A stretch of 64,000 nt of DNA, from NCBI GenBank assembly GCA_011800805.1, contig MPNW01000121.1:128355-192354 (forward strand), in the 5' to 3' direction. Source of the DNA: Hirudo medicinalis. Lineage: Eukaryota; Annelida; Clitellata; Hirudinida; Hirudinidae. The position numbers and the translations under genes were made by a program. Below the pieces are notes generated by a model that saw nothing but the letters and a program-made list of their open reading frames with translations, did not search any database and was not told the origin of the DNA. This document shows positions 23,862 to 37,258 of the stretch, piece by piece; the stretch's first letter is position 1; each line of letters starts with the position of its first letter.

Positions 23862-26792
23862 ATGTATCCTCAGAAGTTAAACAATCTAATGCTCTTGCTG
23901 TTGATGGAGAGTATGTTCTTCAAGTTAGGGTTGCCTCATGAAGGCCATGGGACCAAGAAATCTTTTGTAAATTTAATTCTCATATCTTTTGATGGATTCC
24001 GGCACGATTATTTGGATCTTGCCAGAAAGCAGGGCATGTTGACTCCAAATTTTGATGAACTAATTCAAAGAGGTTCTTCCTCTCGAGGCATTGATGGAAT
24101 AAAGAATGTGTTTATTACTAAGACTTTCCCTAACCACTACTCCATGGTAACTGGCTTTTATGAAGAAAGTCATGGAATAGTTGCCAATTCTTTCTTTGAT
24201 CCTCTATTTAATGAGACATTTCAATTTTCCAACTCCAACGACCAAAAATGGTGGGATGGGAAAAGTGGAAAGCTAGTTGAACCTGTTTGGGTTACAAATG
24301 AAAAATGTAAGTGTGGTAGGAGAAGTGGAGTAGTTTTTTGGCCTGGTTCTGATGTTGAAAATCAGAGACCTACCTACTTGCTCCCTTACAATGAATCTTC
24401 ATCATTCGAGACCGAAGTTGACGCATTGGTCGATTGGTTCGCAGAACATGAACCTATAAACCTCGGCTTGTTGTACTTCAATGAACCCGACATGACCGGT
24501 CACAACTACGGACCCGAATCGAAGGAAGTTGTGGACAAAATTGTTGAACTCGATGGAATTTTAGGACTCCTGTTGATAAAGTTGAAGGAGGAAAAGTTAC
24601 TTGAGACAATGAACATCATCATCACCAGTGATCATGGAATGGTGGGGCAGAAAAAGGCCATTTACTTGGATGATTATGTGGATCCTCGTTCATTCCAGTT
24701 GTTTGGCAGCTCTCCTGTTTATCATCTGCTTCCTAATGAAGGTAATTTGAGATTAAGGTAAAATATGTTACGTTAGGTACACAGTCCTTAATTCTGAATC
24801 ATATTTAAATCTGGAATGATGTAATTGTGGAACTGATGCAACTGTGTTGTTGTGCATTTTATTTTTTATATTTACATTTATTTCTAGTTGTAAATATTAA
24901 CTATATTATGTAATATCAATATATTGTAAATATATTGGATATAATTTTGTTTTATTTCTCCTATTTTTAGCTTTATTTATGCCATTAACCATTTAATCAT
25001 TTTGGTGATGCCAGGAAAATAAATAAAGTTTTCTGCACACTGTTTTCTTCAACTCAGTTGAAGCCTAACACAAGGAAAATATATAAAAATTAGTTCAATA
25101 TTTTGATTTGGTTTGCTAGAAGTTTTTAACAATAAGCCATGAAAGTTGATTGCAGACACAACACATCTTGAACGTCTTAAAGTATTGTTTAACACATCTT
25201 TGCTTCTTGATCAAGTCTTGGAAATGGATTACATCCTTATTATCTGAGATAGATCTGATGACGATTACTAAACTTAAAAATATAAATTAGTTTTCACATT
25301 TGTGAGCTACCATCAGATAATAAGGATTTACATTTAGTTAGTAAATAGCATTATCTTTATTATTTATCAGAATATCTCTGTTATTATTAAATCTGTTATT
25401 ATTTTTCTATTGTGCAGATAACAAGGAAGATATCTACAACAAATTGAAGGAGGTTCCAAATCTCATTGTTTACAAGAAAGACGAAATTCCAGCTGAGTAT
25501 CATTATCAAAAGAACAGAAGAATCATGCCATTGGTCATAAGTGCAGAGGAGGGGTATGCCATCTGTAAGGACAATGGGACTGATGGTTGTTTTGTCAGAG
25601 CAGGTTTGCATTTCAATTGACTGTTGTTTGATGGATTTATTTTATAATGTAAATACTGTTAATATTTCAAAGGAAAAATATTTACGTAATTAACAAATTA
25701 CTTATTATTTGGAAATTAATTGTTCTATTTTGAAACAAATTAATATAAATATGGGGATGCAAAGACCAAATCACAATCTTAGAAAATAGTTTAGTTCCTC
25801 ATATGCATATATATGATGATGATCTTCAATCATTTTCCTTAAAACCTTGAAGATTCAAATGGCACAAAAATATCAAATTCTATGAAGTCTGGAATTTATC
25901 AATCTTCAAAAAGAAATTTTTTTAATTTATTTTAGGGGAATTAAACTTTGTAACCGATGCAAATATCGGTCAATTGCTAATTAGATGTTGAAATAAAATC
26001 CAAGGTGACCACGGCTACAACAACAGCCTCCAGTCTATGCATCCGATATTCATTGCTGCCGGACCGGCATTCAGAAAGAGCTTCACGATCGAGAAACAAT
26101 TCGAAACCGTCGACATCTACTCGCTCGTCTGCTTCGTTTTAGGCGTCGAACCTCACGAAAACGAGGGGGACTTTGAGAGGATTTCTCAGATATTATCGAA
26201 GAGCGACAGAAACCTTGGCGAAGACTTATACGTGAGTCGATCTTATTGCGACGCACGACTCTTGCATCCATTCATTTCTTTGCTGTTAGCAGCATTAGAT
26301 ATCTATTTGATAATAAAATAATAATTATCAAATTCATGAATAATCAATTAAGCTCATTAAAAGGCACCGTAATATTTATTTTAAGTGATGCCTGATATTC
26401 TGGCGAAGAATCAACATACTAATTGTTAGCCATCGTGAGATGAAAACTAATATAAAAATATGATGTTAAGACAATTTATTAATTACTAAGAATTAATTAA
26501 TCGTCGAGTATAAGTGCACGTCGTGGCCTCAATTAATTTAATTTTACTTTCACGTTCTCGAGCGATGTTTTGTAAATTCTGTAACCAAATTATCAACAGT
26601 TTATGTCTTTCAGTCCTTGGAGTAATTCTAGTGGTCATCGGTGTGGCCTTAACCTTCTGCATCTGCGTCTGCGTCAACCATTTTGAATATTTCTTGAAGA
26701 GAAAACACTCGGTTCCTCACGGTGACAACGAGTCGTCTAAAGAGGGTCGGAAACATTTGTTGACTTCGGAAGAAGACGACGAGTTGGTGTGA
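23862..26792 (+). CDS. Ectonucleotide pyrophosphatase/phosphodiesterase, ENPP4/ENPP5-like
   Basis: This is a type I membrane ectoenzyme of the alkaline-phosphatase superfamily expected to hydrolyse extracellular nucleotides or dinucleotides. Exons are 23862-24741, 25418-25603, 26005-26235 (see below) and 26614-26792, giving about 491 residues. An N-terminal hydrophobic stretch (residues 8-20) should be the signal peptide. Two-zinc catalytic features are visible: D44 in ISFDGF, nucleophile T88 in KTFPNH, EPDMTGH, SDHG, and DHGYNNSLQSMHP in exon 3. The last exon encodes a transmembrane helix (LGVILVVIGVALTFCICVCV) and a short cytoplasmic tail ending in acidic residues, as in ENPP4. The best-looking donor at 26232 (GTGAGT) leaves phase 0, but the last exon needs phase 1; a weaker GT at 26236 restores it. 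Reading through both donors gives an alternative hydrophobic C-terminus ending at 26321. Confidence 0.9.
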
Positions 26793-27510
26793 GTGCCGAC
26801 AGATGGCATCGACGGTATTTTAATGATTCATCTCCGAATGTTCGTCAGCACAATCATCTGCACAACCTTGTCACCTTGTTTTGGCTTTCAACATGCTAGA
26901 TTATTCATTAGATTTTGATTGTATCTTTAATGTTAATTTAACTTATTATAAACTTATATGAAATGTGTTGATGTCATCAGCTAATTATTGTTATTATTAT
27001 TGTTGTTATAATTATTATTATTTTAATATAAATATTCAATCAGATGTGATATTGATGAATATTCATGTCTTCATTTAATCCACCTATGGAGTGCAATCCT
27101 CTCACTTTTGAACTCCCTATCACTGTTGGAATGGAATGTTTTACTTGAGATGCCTCTGCTATTCATTACTGTCATTCATTCATCATCATCATCATCATCA
27201 TTGCCACCATCATCCTTGTCATCATATTAAGCACAGTTCTGCTCAGACACTTGAGGATTGATCAAATGAATGGCGATGAAGCGCTCAAGAAATGTCTAAT
27301 TTTTCATTTTATTTTTTGATTGCTTGGCACCTACAAAAATCAAGGATTACGTTCATGATTTTAATGGTGCAGATGCCGATCATTTTAGAATTTGCCATCA
27401 TAGGTTCTCATCTCTCGCTTAAATAAACCTCTCATTGTGCCACTCTGTTGTTTCAAATTAAAATGGCCTTTTAGATTATTAAAACATTCCCTAATCTTAA
27501 AATTTGTCGA
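26793..27510. other. Intergenic region between convergent ENPP and ZnT genes
   Basis: This holds the 3' ends of two convergent genes. It contains TTA and ATC triplet runs (about 26985-27025 and 27178-27200). No gene is seen. Confidence 0.5.
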
Positions 27511-27516
27511 TTTATT
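27511..27516 (-). terminator. Polyadenylation signal of the zinc transporter gene
   Basis: On the minus strand this is AATAAA, 27 bases after the ZnT stop codon (27544-27546). This is an inference from sequence and position. Confidence 0.5.
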
Positions 27517-27543
27517 TGAATAACAAAGTACGGAAAAAACACT

Positions 27544-30500
27544 TCAGTCCTTGGGATCTTTGCACTTGGTGCAGTCGTCCATTCCGTTGACGTAACTTTC
27601 CGTCTGGATGGTGTTTTCGTAAATGTTGAAGTTGCTCCTCAGCATCTGACCTGCTGTTCTTAAAATCTCGTCGCTTTTCTCAATGCTTTCTAAAAACAAA
27701 AAACAAAAGCACTGTTAAAGCATGATTAACGATTACGATGAGAGAAGTTACAAATATTTTGCTGGCTTTAAAAATTATGCAGTGGACTTTTGCTAATTTT
27801 AGATACTTTGGGTGGTGACGCTCGAATAATTAGTTACTACGCCATGTTGGACGTCTAACCTAAAGCCAGGTGGACTGAAATGGCCACTTTGGTTGTCGTC
27901 AGCGACCAAATCCTCAAGTTGTGAACCTCTTTGACACCGTCCAATGAGCACAAGGCTGCTTTGACGTCATTGAATGAGACGTTTGTCGGGGCGCCTTTAA
28001 TTATTTAATTATAATAATAATACAGTTAATAATAAATTTTTTATAACGGACGTTATGGTGTGTGGAACCTCCATGAAATTACTGGCTAAAATTTGCACTA
28101 CCAGACATTGTAGTTCCCATGTGAATGTAGCTTATCTGCTTGTACAAGCATAATACATATGAATTAGTTGCAGAAAATATCTTGGTCGGTACAAAATACA
28201 TGAAGTCATAAAATCTTATGTAAGTAAAAAGTTATGTGATCATGTATTTATTCAATCGCAATCATAGTGTGCTTCGACAAATTTAAGTTTAGCTTGCTGC
28301 TAACCTTCCATTAGAACCTGAAAAATGTCTTTCAATATTCTTCCAGTGGTGAAAAGGACCAAAATGGAGAATACGAAGGTGCATATTGGGTCAGCCATCT
28401 TCCACTCAGGCTGAAATTTAACACCTTTTTCTCTATTTTTTTTTAAACTCAAGTAAATTCAAATTTAGAAAAGAACAATCTATTTTTAAACAACGAAATA
28501 AAAGGAGATTTCCACCGAATGGTATTATTTTATGACTTCAACGTTAAATAACAATTATCATTGTCTGAAAGCTTAAAAGAACCTTAAAGTAGATAATGAT
28601 AGCAGCCAGAAGGACCCCAATGCTCTGAACCAAGTCGCCGATGACGTGGATGAAAGCTGCTCTGACGTTTATATCGGACTGGTTCTTCTTGTTTGCCACC
28701 AGACGCGTTCGTTCACCGGTCTCACCAACAGTGACGTTAGTGAGCGAATGGGATTCTTCGGTTTCCTGAGAAGGGTGGTCGTGACCCGTATGGGAGTGTC
28801 CATGCCCCCCCAATGCCACTATCATGCTGGGTTATTTTTATCATGATAGTTGATTATATTAACTGTGGGTACGAGATCATCAATAAGGTTCAAATGAATG
28901 AACAAAATCTGGTGAAGCCGCCAACAAAAATTTTTTTAAATAAATAAGTTGCACATGATTAATCAAATTTTGTAATAATGTAAGTGCCTTTAGTTAGTAC
29001 TCATGTGCTAAATTAATTATTGTACACCATAAATTTAGCCGAATGGCTAATGTTTGGTGCGGGTACATTAGGAGTTCAAATCCTAGCCGCTCGCAAGAGT
29101 TTCCATAACTAATAGATCATAAATTTATTTTTAGCTAGTAATGGTTTATAAATATCATAAGATTGTATTTCTTAAATGAATCAGATCTCAAGGGGCATTC
29201 ATCTTTAGACCAAAGGTTTTTCATAGACCAAACGTCTCTAAGCCCTGAAGTAAAATATTGATTTTTGACACTAATAACCATAAGTTGTAAAGAAGACTAA
29301 TCGCCTATCTATTACCATCACTCGAAACAAAAAGTTCACTGGTTTGCCATTTTACGATGAAACTTCTCACCATATGTTGAAGACAGCCCCCAGAGCTGCT
29401 GTGATCATCATGATGAGGCATTGATTTCATAATCATCGTTGATGATCCTCATGACAGCCAGATAAACAAGGACAACAGTCACCAGCCATATTATGAGCAC
29501 GGATATCATAGCACCCAGCACCTCTTCAAATGAATGCAGTCCTTAGAATCGAGTTTTTGAAAATATCGTTTCTTCCACCAACCTGCTCTGTACCAGCCAA
29601 AGCTCATTCTCTTAGTTGGGGGTCTTGATGCCAGGTATAAGGCAAACAAACCGATGCCAAAACTCGCCAAGTCTGAGAGGAGATGAGCAGCATCCGTTGC
29701 TATGGCTAAACTGTTAGCAATGATGCCACCTGGAATATTTGAGGACTCGTGAATATTGATATCTAATAAATATTTAATAATTCATGACGATAGCTATGGC
29801 AAATGGTGACTTGCTGGATTCGGCGGTAAAACAAACTGTGACTTGCTCCTAGCAGACTTTAGCAGCTCGATGTCAGTTTCTATACGAGACTTTACTTTAA
29901 ATTGTTCGCAGTTAGCATTATATAAATTGAAGAATTCATACTTATTTTATGTTTTTGAGATTCGTGAGACTAACCAATGGCTTCAGCGATGATGAAGAGG
30001 ACGCAGAGAACGGAAGCTTTCACGAGTTGGAGGACTGCCTTTCTTCTGGAGAGGGTCTCAGTAGAGTCGGTAGAAGTGTGGCAGTGAGGTGCTGAAGTTG
30101 AATAAGAAGATAAATATAATAATCGACAATAGATAATAATTGATGATGTCTTTAAAATATTATTAATTTATACGTGCAAACGTAATGTATAAACTATGTA
30201 TCAATACATGAAAATTGAACTAAAAGCATATACGAATGTACGTTCATTGCGTACATACAAAAAAACAGAAATGAAGCAATATAAAATTTTGGGTTTTGTG
30301 ATTGCTGTGTAAAATTAGAGGAACTTTTCAAATAAATTAAATTTGAAAATTGCTTGATTATTTAATAGGAACATTTAAGTATGGAATTAAGTTTGGATGT
30401 GGATTTGGATAGGGAATTAAAATGCAAATCGTTCGAAGGCTATTGTGCAGCAATAAGCCTTATGAGTTTAGTCATTCTTTTTTTTCAGGTCCTTTTGACT

Positions 30501-30774
30501 CTTTAAACTAAATATCGTCTGAAATTTCCGGAGGCCGGAGCTACCAGTGGATCTACAGTGGATCAGTTAAAGAATAATCAATTGAAGAGGCATGTCCCAT
30601 AATGAGGCAAAATTCATTTCGACAATAAATCTAATTTTATAGTTTCGGTAGTAACAACTCAATAATTAAGCGGAGCCATAACAATCGCAATAAAGTTAGT
30701 TTATTGCTAAAAACCAGGGTTTAGCATCCATCAATAGACTCACCTTCTTCTGTTATATTTGTGTTTCTTTCCAT
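27544..30774 (-). CDS. Zinc transporter of the SLC30 (ZnT2/3/8) subgroup, with a frame break
   Basis: This cation-diffusion facilitator exports cytosolic zinc into vesicles by proton exchange. Minus-strand exons are 30744-30774, 29975-30091, 29583-29729, 29371-29523, 28583-28826, 28305-28410, 27860-27994 and 27544-27689, about 359 residues. The N-terminus has an HCH motif, as in ZnT2/3/8. The intramembrane zinc sites are visible as H-x3-D in TM2 (DAAHLLSD) and in TM5 (HVIGD), with the His-rich loop [10 protein letters not shown] between TM4 and TM5. The cytosolic domain includes [12 protein letters not shown] and ends with CTKCKDPKD. Exon 29371-29523 cannot be read through: near 29404-29420 the frame of TM3 ([17 protein letters not shown]) runs into TGA TGA, while TM4 ([14 protein letters not shown]) continues one base out of frame. 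One missing base would repair both frame and splice phase. A sequence error or a recent mutation is possible. Confidence 0.9.
29038..29117 (+). mobile_element. tRNA-derived SINE, copy 1
   Basis: About 80 bases carry tRNA-type RNA polymerase III promoter boxes: an A-box-like TAGCCGAATGG (29036-29046) and a B-box GAGTTCAAATCC (about 29072-29083). A 10-base direct repeat, CATAAATTTA, flanks it (29028-29037 and 29118-29127). It shares most of its length, including the B box and the following TAGC-GCT-GCAA stretch, with the copy at 51152. It lies in an intron of the zinc transporter gene in antisense. Confidence 0.75.
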
Positions 30775-33700
30775 AACTTGTGAACCCAGGCTTGAAATTT
30801 TGAAACAATCGATTACTAGAATGAGTACGCAAAAATAATGTCATGCTAAAAATTTAGCCGTTAACAAGTTTCTGTAAATGCCTATTCATACATGAAAGTA
30901 AATAAGTCACATGTTTGGAAGTTTCCTTAATGTTAGTATTTAATTAATCAACAGTAGGAGGCTGAAATAACATTTTTGCACAAAACAATACAAAAGTTCT
31001 TAAATTTGCAATAGAATTTACAGATACTAATTCTCATTTATTTCTTAACACTCATTTTCCCAATTGATAAAAAACTCGCAATAATTTTCAATAAAATTAA
31101 AAATTAATTAATTTAATTTTGTTCAACAAATGTGGCTGTTTCTCCCAGTAGTCTGTTAAAAGTCACAAGACCTGCTGCACGTAATGTTTATGTTATAGAA
31201 TTACATCGTCTTAAGCCAAGCTTTTGAAGCATAAATGATGAAGATCACTAACTTATACGAATATTCAAATAGTTTCAGTTTACTAGAATCATTAAAACAA
31301 CTAAAAATATTTTCCAATAATCTGCAATTTAAAGCCATTAAATAAGAAAATAATACATTTGACACGATTTAGCACATATTGAGCTGTTTTATAATAGACT
31401 CCCCATTTCAACAATGGTCCAGTCGGGTTTCACACCGCCTTGACAAAATCTCCTCTTCTAGGAAAGCTATCCACATTCGGACTCGTTATCATTAAACAGT
31501 TAGCGGAGATTTCAGGGTCAATGTATTAGAAAGATTAACAATTAGTTAGAAGTTAGATTTAGAATAAACTATAAGTCTATTCCACTGCTTGCAGTTAGAC
31601 CGAATTTTTCTGCTTAGTTTCCGATGGCAGATAATTTATCCAGAGTTGGACAAACAAGTTTTTTTAGGGTCCATATTTTCACAAGCACATTTACGAGTGG
31701 TCCTTTTGTTATCAAAACATTTTTATGGGAAAACTGTTTTGACATCGATTTGAAATTCCAATGAAGTAAAGTTAAGAGTCAATTTAGTTCCAAAAAGAAG
31801 GCTAAATAAATGAAACGGAAACTAAAAGAACTGCTATATGTTTGTTTATTATTGTTTTTTTAACGCCTTTAAATTGTTCCGTAGCACTTCTTAACAATTT
31901 ATTATATTGTTGGTTCCGAATTTCTGGTACATCGTAATTTCGTGAACCCTTGTGAAGTATCAGAATTTGAATTTGTTTAAATTCTTTTTGATGAATTTCT
32001 TTATGATAGATGTCGATGAAAAATTATGATAAAAGTATAATAAATAGTTCAAAAATTTATCTTTATTATTATTAGTCAAACCTTTATTAAATCAAATTTA
32101 AGCATTTATATGCTTACAATATGTTTCTTGAATTATCGTATATTACCGTTACATTAATTTCAACGTGTAACATAATGTGAGAGATTGAACAAAAACATTA
32201 TATAACTCACATAAGGTTGAAAGTACATGTAATTTACTCATAGATTACAGAACAACCAACCTCATGATTTAAAATATATCATACACAAACATGGACTCAC
32301 CTTCGTTGAAAAGAATGGTTAGAGATGGAGAGATTTAAGGATATTTCAATATCGTATTGGAAGAAATTACAAACACCGTTCTACAAACAAAAGATCGACT
32401 TGGGTAATTCGTTGAAACTTAGCAGAGTCTTCAGACTTAATAGGTACATGTATTGTAGATGTTGTGGACTTGCGCTATGGTAAACATGATCGATACCAGC
32501 ATGAAAATCGGAGAATAAAAACAACTACTACTAAAATATAAACAACTACATTTGAGTGGCTAGACTTTTGGACTAGTAAGTTGTTTGCAATACATATTTA
32601 CCATATATACATTACAATAACAATGTCATATTTGTAACATTAAGTCCTAGATGCAGGTTTTCATCAAGATAGTTTGAGATCGCTAGAGAGAGTATCAAAT
32701 CATTATTCATTGATAACAACATTAATGTCAGCTTTAAAATCCCTTTTTGAATGAAAGCCACGAAAAAGCAAAGACAAAAATTACCTCGTAATGGCTGGTA
32801 TCGATCAAATGAATATGTTGCTCACCGACAAGATACTAACTCAATTAGTTAGCTTTTATTGAACCCTCCAATCAATAACTTCCTCATTCACACCCGCATT
32901 CACACAAAACGTGTTTACGCATTCTATCCGTGTTCTAAAAAAAATTTGCTATCGTAATATAAAACATTACATCTGGTTTTATTGTGACTTAGACATAATC
33001 AAATCACATCAAAGGGTCGACAGGAAATTTATTGCAGAATTTACTTTTGGTTAATTCTACATCTCGACCCACAGGATGAGAATCACGGTCATTGTGGTAC
33101 TTAGAATAATAATCTTAGATCAGAACATTTCATTAGAAACACCTTGCCATGCAAAATAGAAAAGCTAAGTCTATTACTCTAAATAATGTTGCACTTCTTG
33201 ATTACGCAGATAGCATGCTTGGAGAAATAGAAAAGATTAGCGAGTAAAAGTAGCTTTGGGGAAGTAAACATTCTGCGATGTAAAAGTCCCAGTGAATCCT
33301 TTGGAGCTTCATGCGATCGGGCATCGAATGAGAATGAATTCAACACCCTCTCCCTCAAAATTAGAAATTGTAGGTGAATAATGTGAATATTTAGTAATCA
33401 TTTCGCAACTAATAAACAATAATGCGCTATAATAATAAACTATAATATAGTAGTATGCCATTTGTCCATTTGTGTTTTATTCTTTAGTTGATAAAAAATT
33501 CTAAGAACACCTGTGGCGCAATTGCAAACATGTTGTTAGTGCATCTAAGTTGGCTTAAATCATTAATTCCCGTCAAGCTTGCCGTCAAATGTTGTAACGG
33601 ACGACGAAGACAATTGAGCCCTTAATTGACTCATTTTTATTAGGGCGGCAGGTTGATCAATTTTTTAAATCTTAGATTAACGCGTAATTAATCGAACCAT

Positions 33701-33800
33701 CTTATTTTTCAAATAATTTCACAATATTTCATTTTTTATCCAAAAAAATCAACTTTATTAAATAATTAGACACTAATAGTTTAGAAATAGTTTTAAGTGG
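30775..33800. other. AT-rich region upstream of the zinc transporter
   Basis: I see no gene, repeat family or RNA gene I can support. It presumably includes 5' UTR and promoter of the zinc transporter on the minus strand. Confidence 0.4.
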
Positions 33801-35553
33801 TTCATTAATTCACATTTAGCCAGTCTGTTGATGTTGTCTGGAGACGAAGAAGCACTTTTGCTATTCACAACATGTCCAGAAAGGGAAAATAACCGTTCAC
33901 ATGGCACAGCGAGGAGAAGGTCCATGGTACATGGAGAAGGTCAGTATTTGAAGGCTAGCTTGGCAATAAGGCATATCATGGCGCACATTTCCGTCACCTT
34001 TGCAATGGACACAAAGCTTTGTCAATTTCTGGTTCTGTTCTATAATGTGCTAAAGCTTTTCTCAGCTGTTGACACATCACAGGAATCCTTGACTTCGACA
34101 GGTGCCAAGGAAATCCACCATCTAGATCCCACAAGCATGATTGGATTTTGTCCGGGCGGGCCAACCCTTATGCATTATCCCCAAGAGAAGATCCACCCAA
34201 GTTGGATCAGAAAAAGTTGTATCTTTACTTCTTTACTCCGTCCCATCCAGTCCATCCCTGGGCCAGAGTCGTGGTGGGAATCGAACATCAAACCTCTTCT
34301 TGCGACCACTCTCACAGTCCCTGATTCTGGAAACGTTCTAGCATTACCTGTAACAGGCTATGTGCTCCAAATTTGACTTAACTATGCTACTTAAGGCCAT
34401 CCTATGTTTATAAGCGCAATATGATTACGTTCCGGTCTTTGTACGCAATAATAATATGGGAAGCTGGAAGCCAAAGAAATAACAAGATATAATAAGAAAG
34501 AGTTGTGGGGAATAGATGAAAATATTTTATAAACTAATAAAATAATTTATTTGAAATTAAAAAAATTTAACGAGTTAATCTCGCGTTAATTAACGCGGAT
34601 TAATCTGCAGCCCTAATTGTTATAGTTATAGCTTCCACTTAAGCTGTTACGTTAGCAACACCATGTCCCTTCGGATGTGCCTTTTAACACTAACGATTTT
34701 ATGTCTATATTTTATGTCTTATTGTGTTTTTGGTCAATAAAAAATCTAATCAATCCATCGATCAGAAAATCTGTTGTTCACAACAATAAAAACTTCTAGG
34801 AACATAACAAAGCAGTAATACCGTGACAACGTGGTCGGAAGGGATGAGAGTGATGACGATGCTTTTACAAACATCCATTTCATTACGAAATGGGGAAGAG
34901 TTTTTGTAATATATTAACGTCCGTTAAGTAACTGGATGATTAGGTGCTCCCGCAATGGGATTCGAATCCGTGCAACCATCGTGAGTTATCGTGGTTCTTA
35001 TGCAGGCAATAGAGGGCGGTCGTTCCCAAACAAAGGGTTCGAGGCTCTACACAAGGCGTTGCAATAATGCTAATCCCGTATAATGAATAAATAAATAAAT
35101 GAAACACAATAAGATATATAACGTATAACTCAGAAGAAGAAGGACGAAATTCAGTAGTCATGAAAGTTAGTAGGTGTATGTAGTACTAAAACGTAATATT
35201 AACGTATGCCGCCAAAATCGTCACTCTTTAATTTCTATTAATTAGTTCTCGTAACATATTCATAAATTTTAATGACTCATATCTTGTAATTGTAGGAGTG
35301 TTCCTACTTTAACGTGTGTATGTGACTTCCGTTGAAATACTTCATTACTTATGTAACATATTGGAGCACTTTGAGAGTCATGAAGATGAACTTCTGCGGT
35401 ATTTCCCTGAAATCAAAAAAGAAGAGGCTCAGACATCCTTTCCTTGAGTCACTTGATTACTCCGCCCCAGATTTCAAAGTCAGCGCAAAAGAGGCAAGCA
35501 CAAGTTTCTCATTACAATCTCTTGATTTATTGTTACATAAACTACATACATTG

Positions 35554-35589
<36 letters not shown>

Positions 35590-35700
35590 CGAGTGAAAAC
35601 AGAATTCTTTTTCTCCGGTGAAAAACCGAAATAACTCTCGTTTTAAATACTTTACATAAAGAAATATTGATTTAAATCAGTTTTCCCGATTGACATATTA
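33801..35700. other. Region with an unassigned 182-codon frame and tRNA-like boxes
   Basis: A plus-strand open frame runs from ATG 33831 to 34376. It matches no family I recognise, and its 3' third overlaps a minus-strand tRNA-like B box (GTTCGATTCCC, near 34277-34287), so part of it may be SINE-derived. A second minus-strand B-box-like sequence (GGATTCGAATCCC) lies near 34957-34972. Neither has a convincing A box at the right distance, so I do not call tRNA genes. A TTA microsatellite is at 35554-35587. Confidence 0.3.
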
Positions 35701-35772
35701 CAGTTCGATTAATATTTCTTCATGGCGAGATCGTTAACACCAGATTCTCTCTAACTTATTCTGAATTCCGTT

Positions 35773-36690
35773 ATGAAGCAAGCAAATGAAAATTCTAATC
35801 TGCTAATAAAGCAGTTGAATGAGCATATGACTAATACTATCAACCAAATTAATGTCAATATGACCAAAATGTTGGAAACATTTTCAACTACGGTGCAGGT
35901 GATGGTGTCTCAAGTTACCAAAACCATATCTGAAACTCTCAATGAGATGACGAGGCGCTTGGCAGGCTATGCCAACCCGCCCTCCCAGCATGGATTTAAC
36001 AACGATAAAAAATGCCATGTGGGATGTTGAGAAGGAGAAATTGGAGAAAACCAAACGTTCAAAAAACGTCATTATCTCCGGTCTGCCACCTCAGCCCTCA
36101 GTCAACGATGATAAGCTCATCCAAAATTTCATTGAGCAAAACCTCACCGTCAAACCTGCTATCGTAAATGTTCGTCGATTTGGAAAGGAGCCTGCAAACA
36201 CCAGGCTCCGTGTTACTCTCATGAATCCAGAAGCGGTAACCGATCTGATCTCCTCGTCCCGAGTCCTCCGACTGTCCACTGATCCATCTATCAGGAAAGT
36301 GTTCATAAATCATGATCTAACTCCCAGAGAGGCCGAGGCTGCTTACCAGAAAAGATGTGAGAAGAGATCAAAGACTGCACAAGACATTTCGGCAGTGAAG
36401 CCTCTTCAGTTCTCTTCAGCCCAACATTCAGCCCTTTCGGAAATGAACCAAAGGCCTGGGCATTTACAAACATCAGAAGCATTATAAATAAACGAGAAGA
36501 ATTCGCTTTATTTTTAGAGTCACATGATTTAGAGATTTTTGGTTTAGCTGAAACATGGTTGAATCATGAACCAGATGGCTTATTTCTCCTGAGTGAGTAT
36601 CAAGCTTTTCGTTGTGATAGAGGGTCTCGTGGTGCAGCTCACGATGGTTGAGGGGTTGTAAGTTTAGCTCTAAAAAACCTAGAAGGATAA
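35773..36690 (+). mobile_element. Non-LTR retrotransposon fragment: ORF1 and start of endonuclease ORF
   Basis: An ORF1-like coiled-coil region (35773-36000, rich in Asn, Thr and Met) is followed by an overlapping frame from about 36005 to 36487 containing SKNVIISGLP, NVRRFGKEPANTRLRVTL and KVFINHDLTPREAEA. This matches the RRM-like nucleic-acid-binding ORF1 protein of many invertebrate LINEs. A one-base shift separates the two parts. From about 36450 another frame reads TNIRSIINKREEFALFLESH and GLAETWLN, the N-terminus of an apurinic-type endonuclease ORF2, with a stop after about 65 residues. The rest of ORF2 is missing and the fragment ends in AT-rich low-complexity DNA. Confidence 0.82.
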
Positions 36691-36835
36691 TATATATATT
36701 TATGTACGTTATATATGTAATATATAATTATAATATAATTATATGTAATATAATATAATATATAATTATAAAATAATTATAATATAATTATATAATATAA
36801 TTTTTATTATATTTTATAATTATATATAAGATATT
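36688..36835. repeat. AT-rich palindromic low-complexity tract
   Basis: The tract is almost pure A and T, made of repeated ATATAATTATA-type units that are largely self-complementary. It directly follows the truncated LINE. Confidence 0.8.
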
Positions 36836-37258
36836 TGAAGGCTTTACTTGGGAAACTTATTTAGAATTTTTTATTTTTAATATTTAAAAAAATATTGTCA
36901 ATTAAGCCCTTTAAAACAGGCTTAACGTAAGTTCGTATAAAAATTATTTATTGATTTGTTTTTTCATGTATTCATTAGAACAGTATGAAGAACACATATT
37001 CTAAATTCATAATGAATTAAAGCTCCTATAGCTTTTACGTAGTGAATTTTTTTTTATATTGCTTAAAAGTTGTGAATTCGCTAATCATCTCAGGTAATGG
37101 TCAATAAATTTATATTACACTTTACATTTGTTGAACCAAAATTAGTTTTTAGTGTGAGAAATTTAATCCATTTTCTATAATATAAACCATAATAATATTA
37201 GTAATAATAAGTATATTTATGTAGCGCTGTAATCGTAAGCATCAAGTGCTTAGACTCT

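Noticed and set aside
34940..35030. Possible tRNA gene on the minus strand
   Set aside because: Only a B-box-like GGATTCGAATCCC is present; there is no A box at suitable spacing and no complete cloverleaf, so at most it is a SINE remnant.
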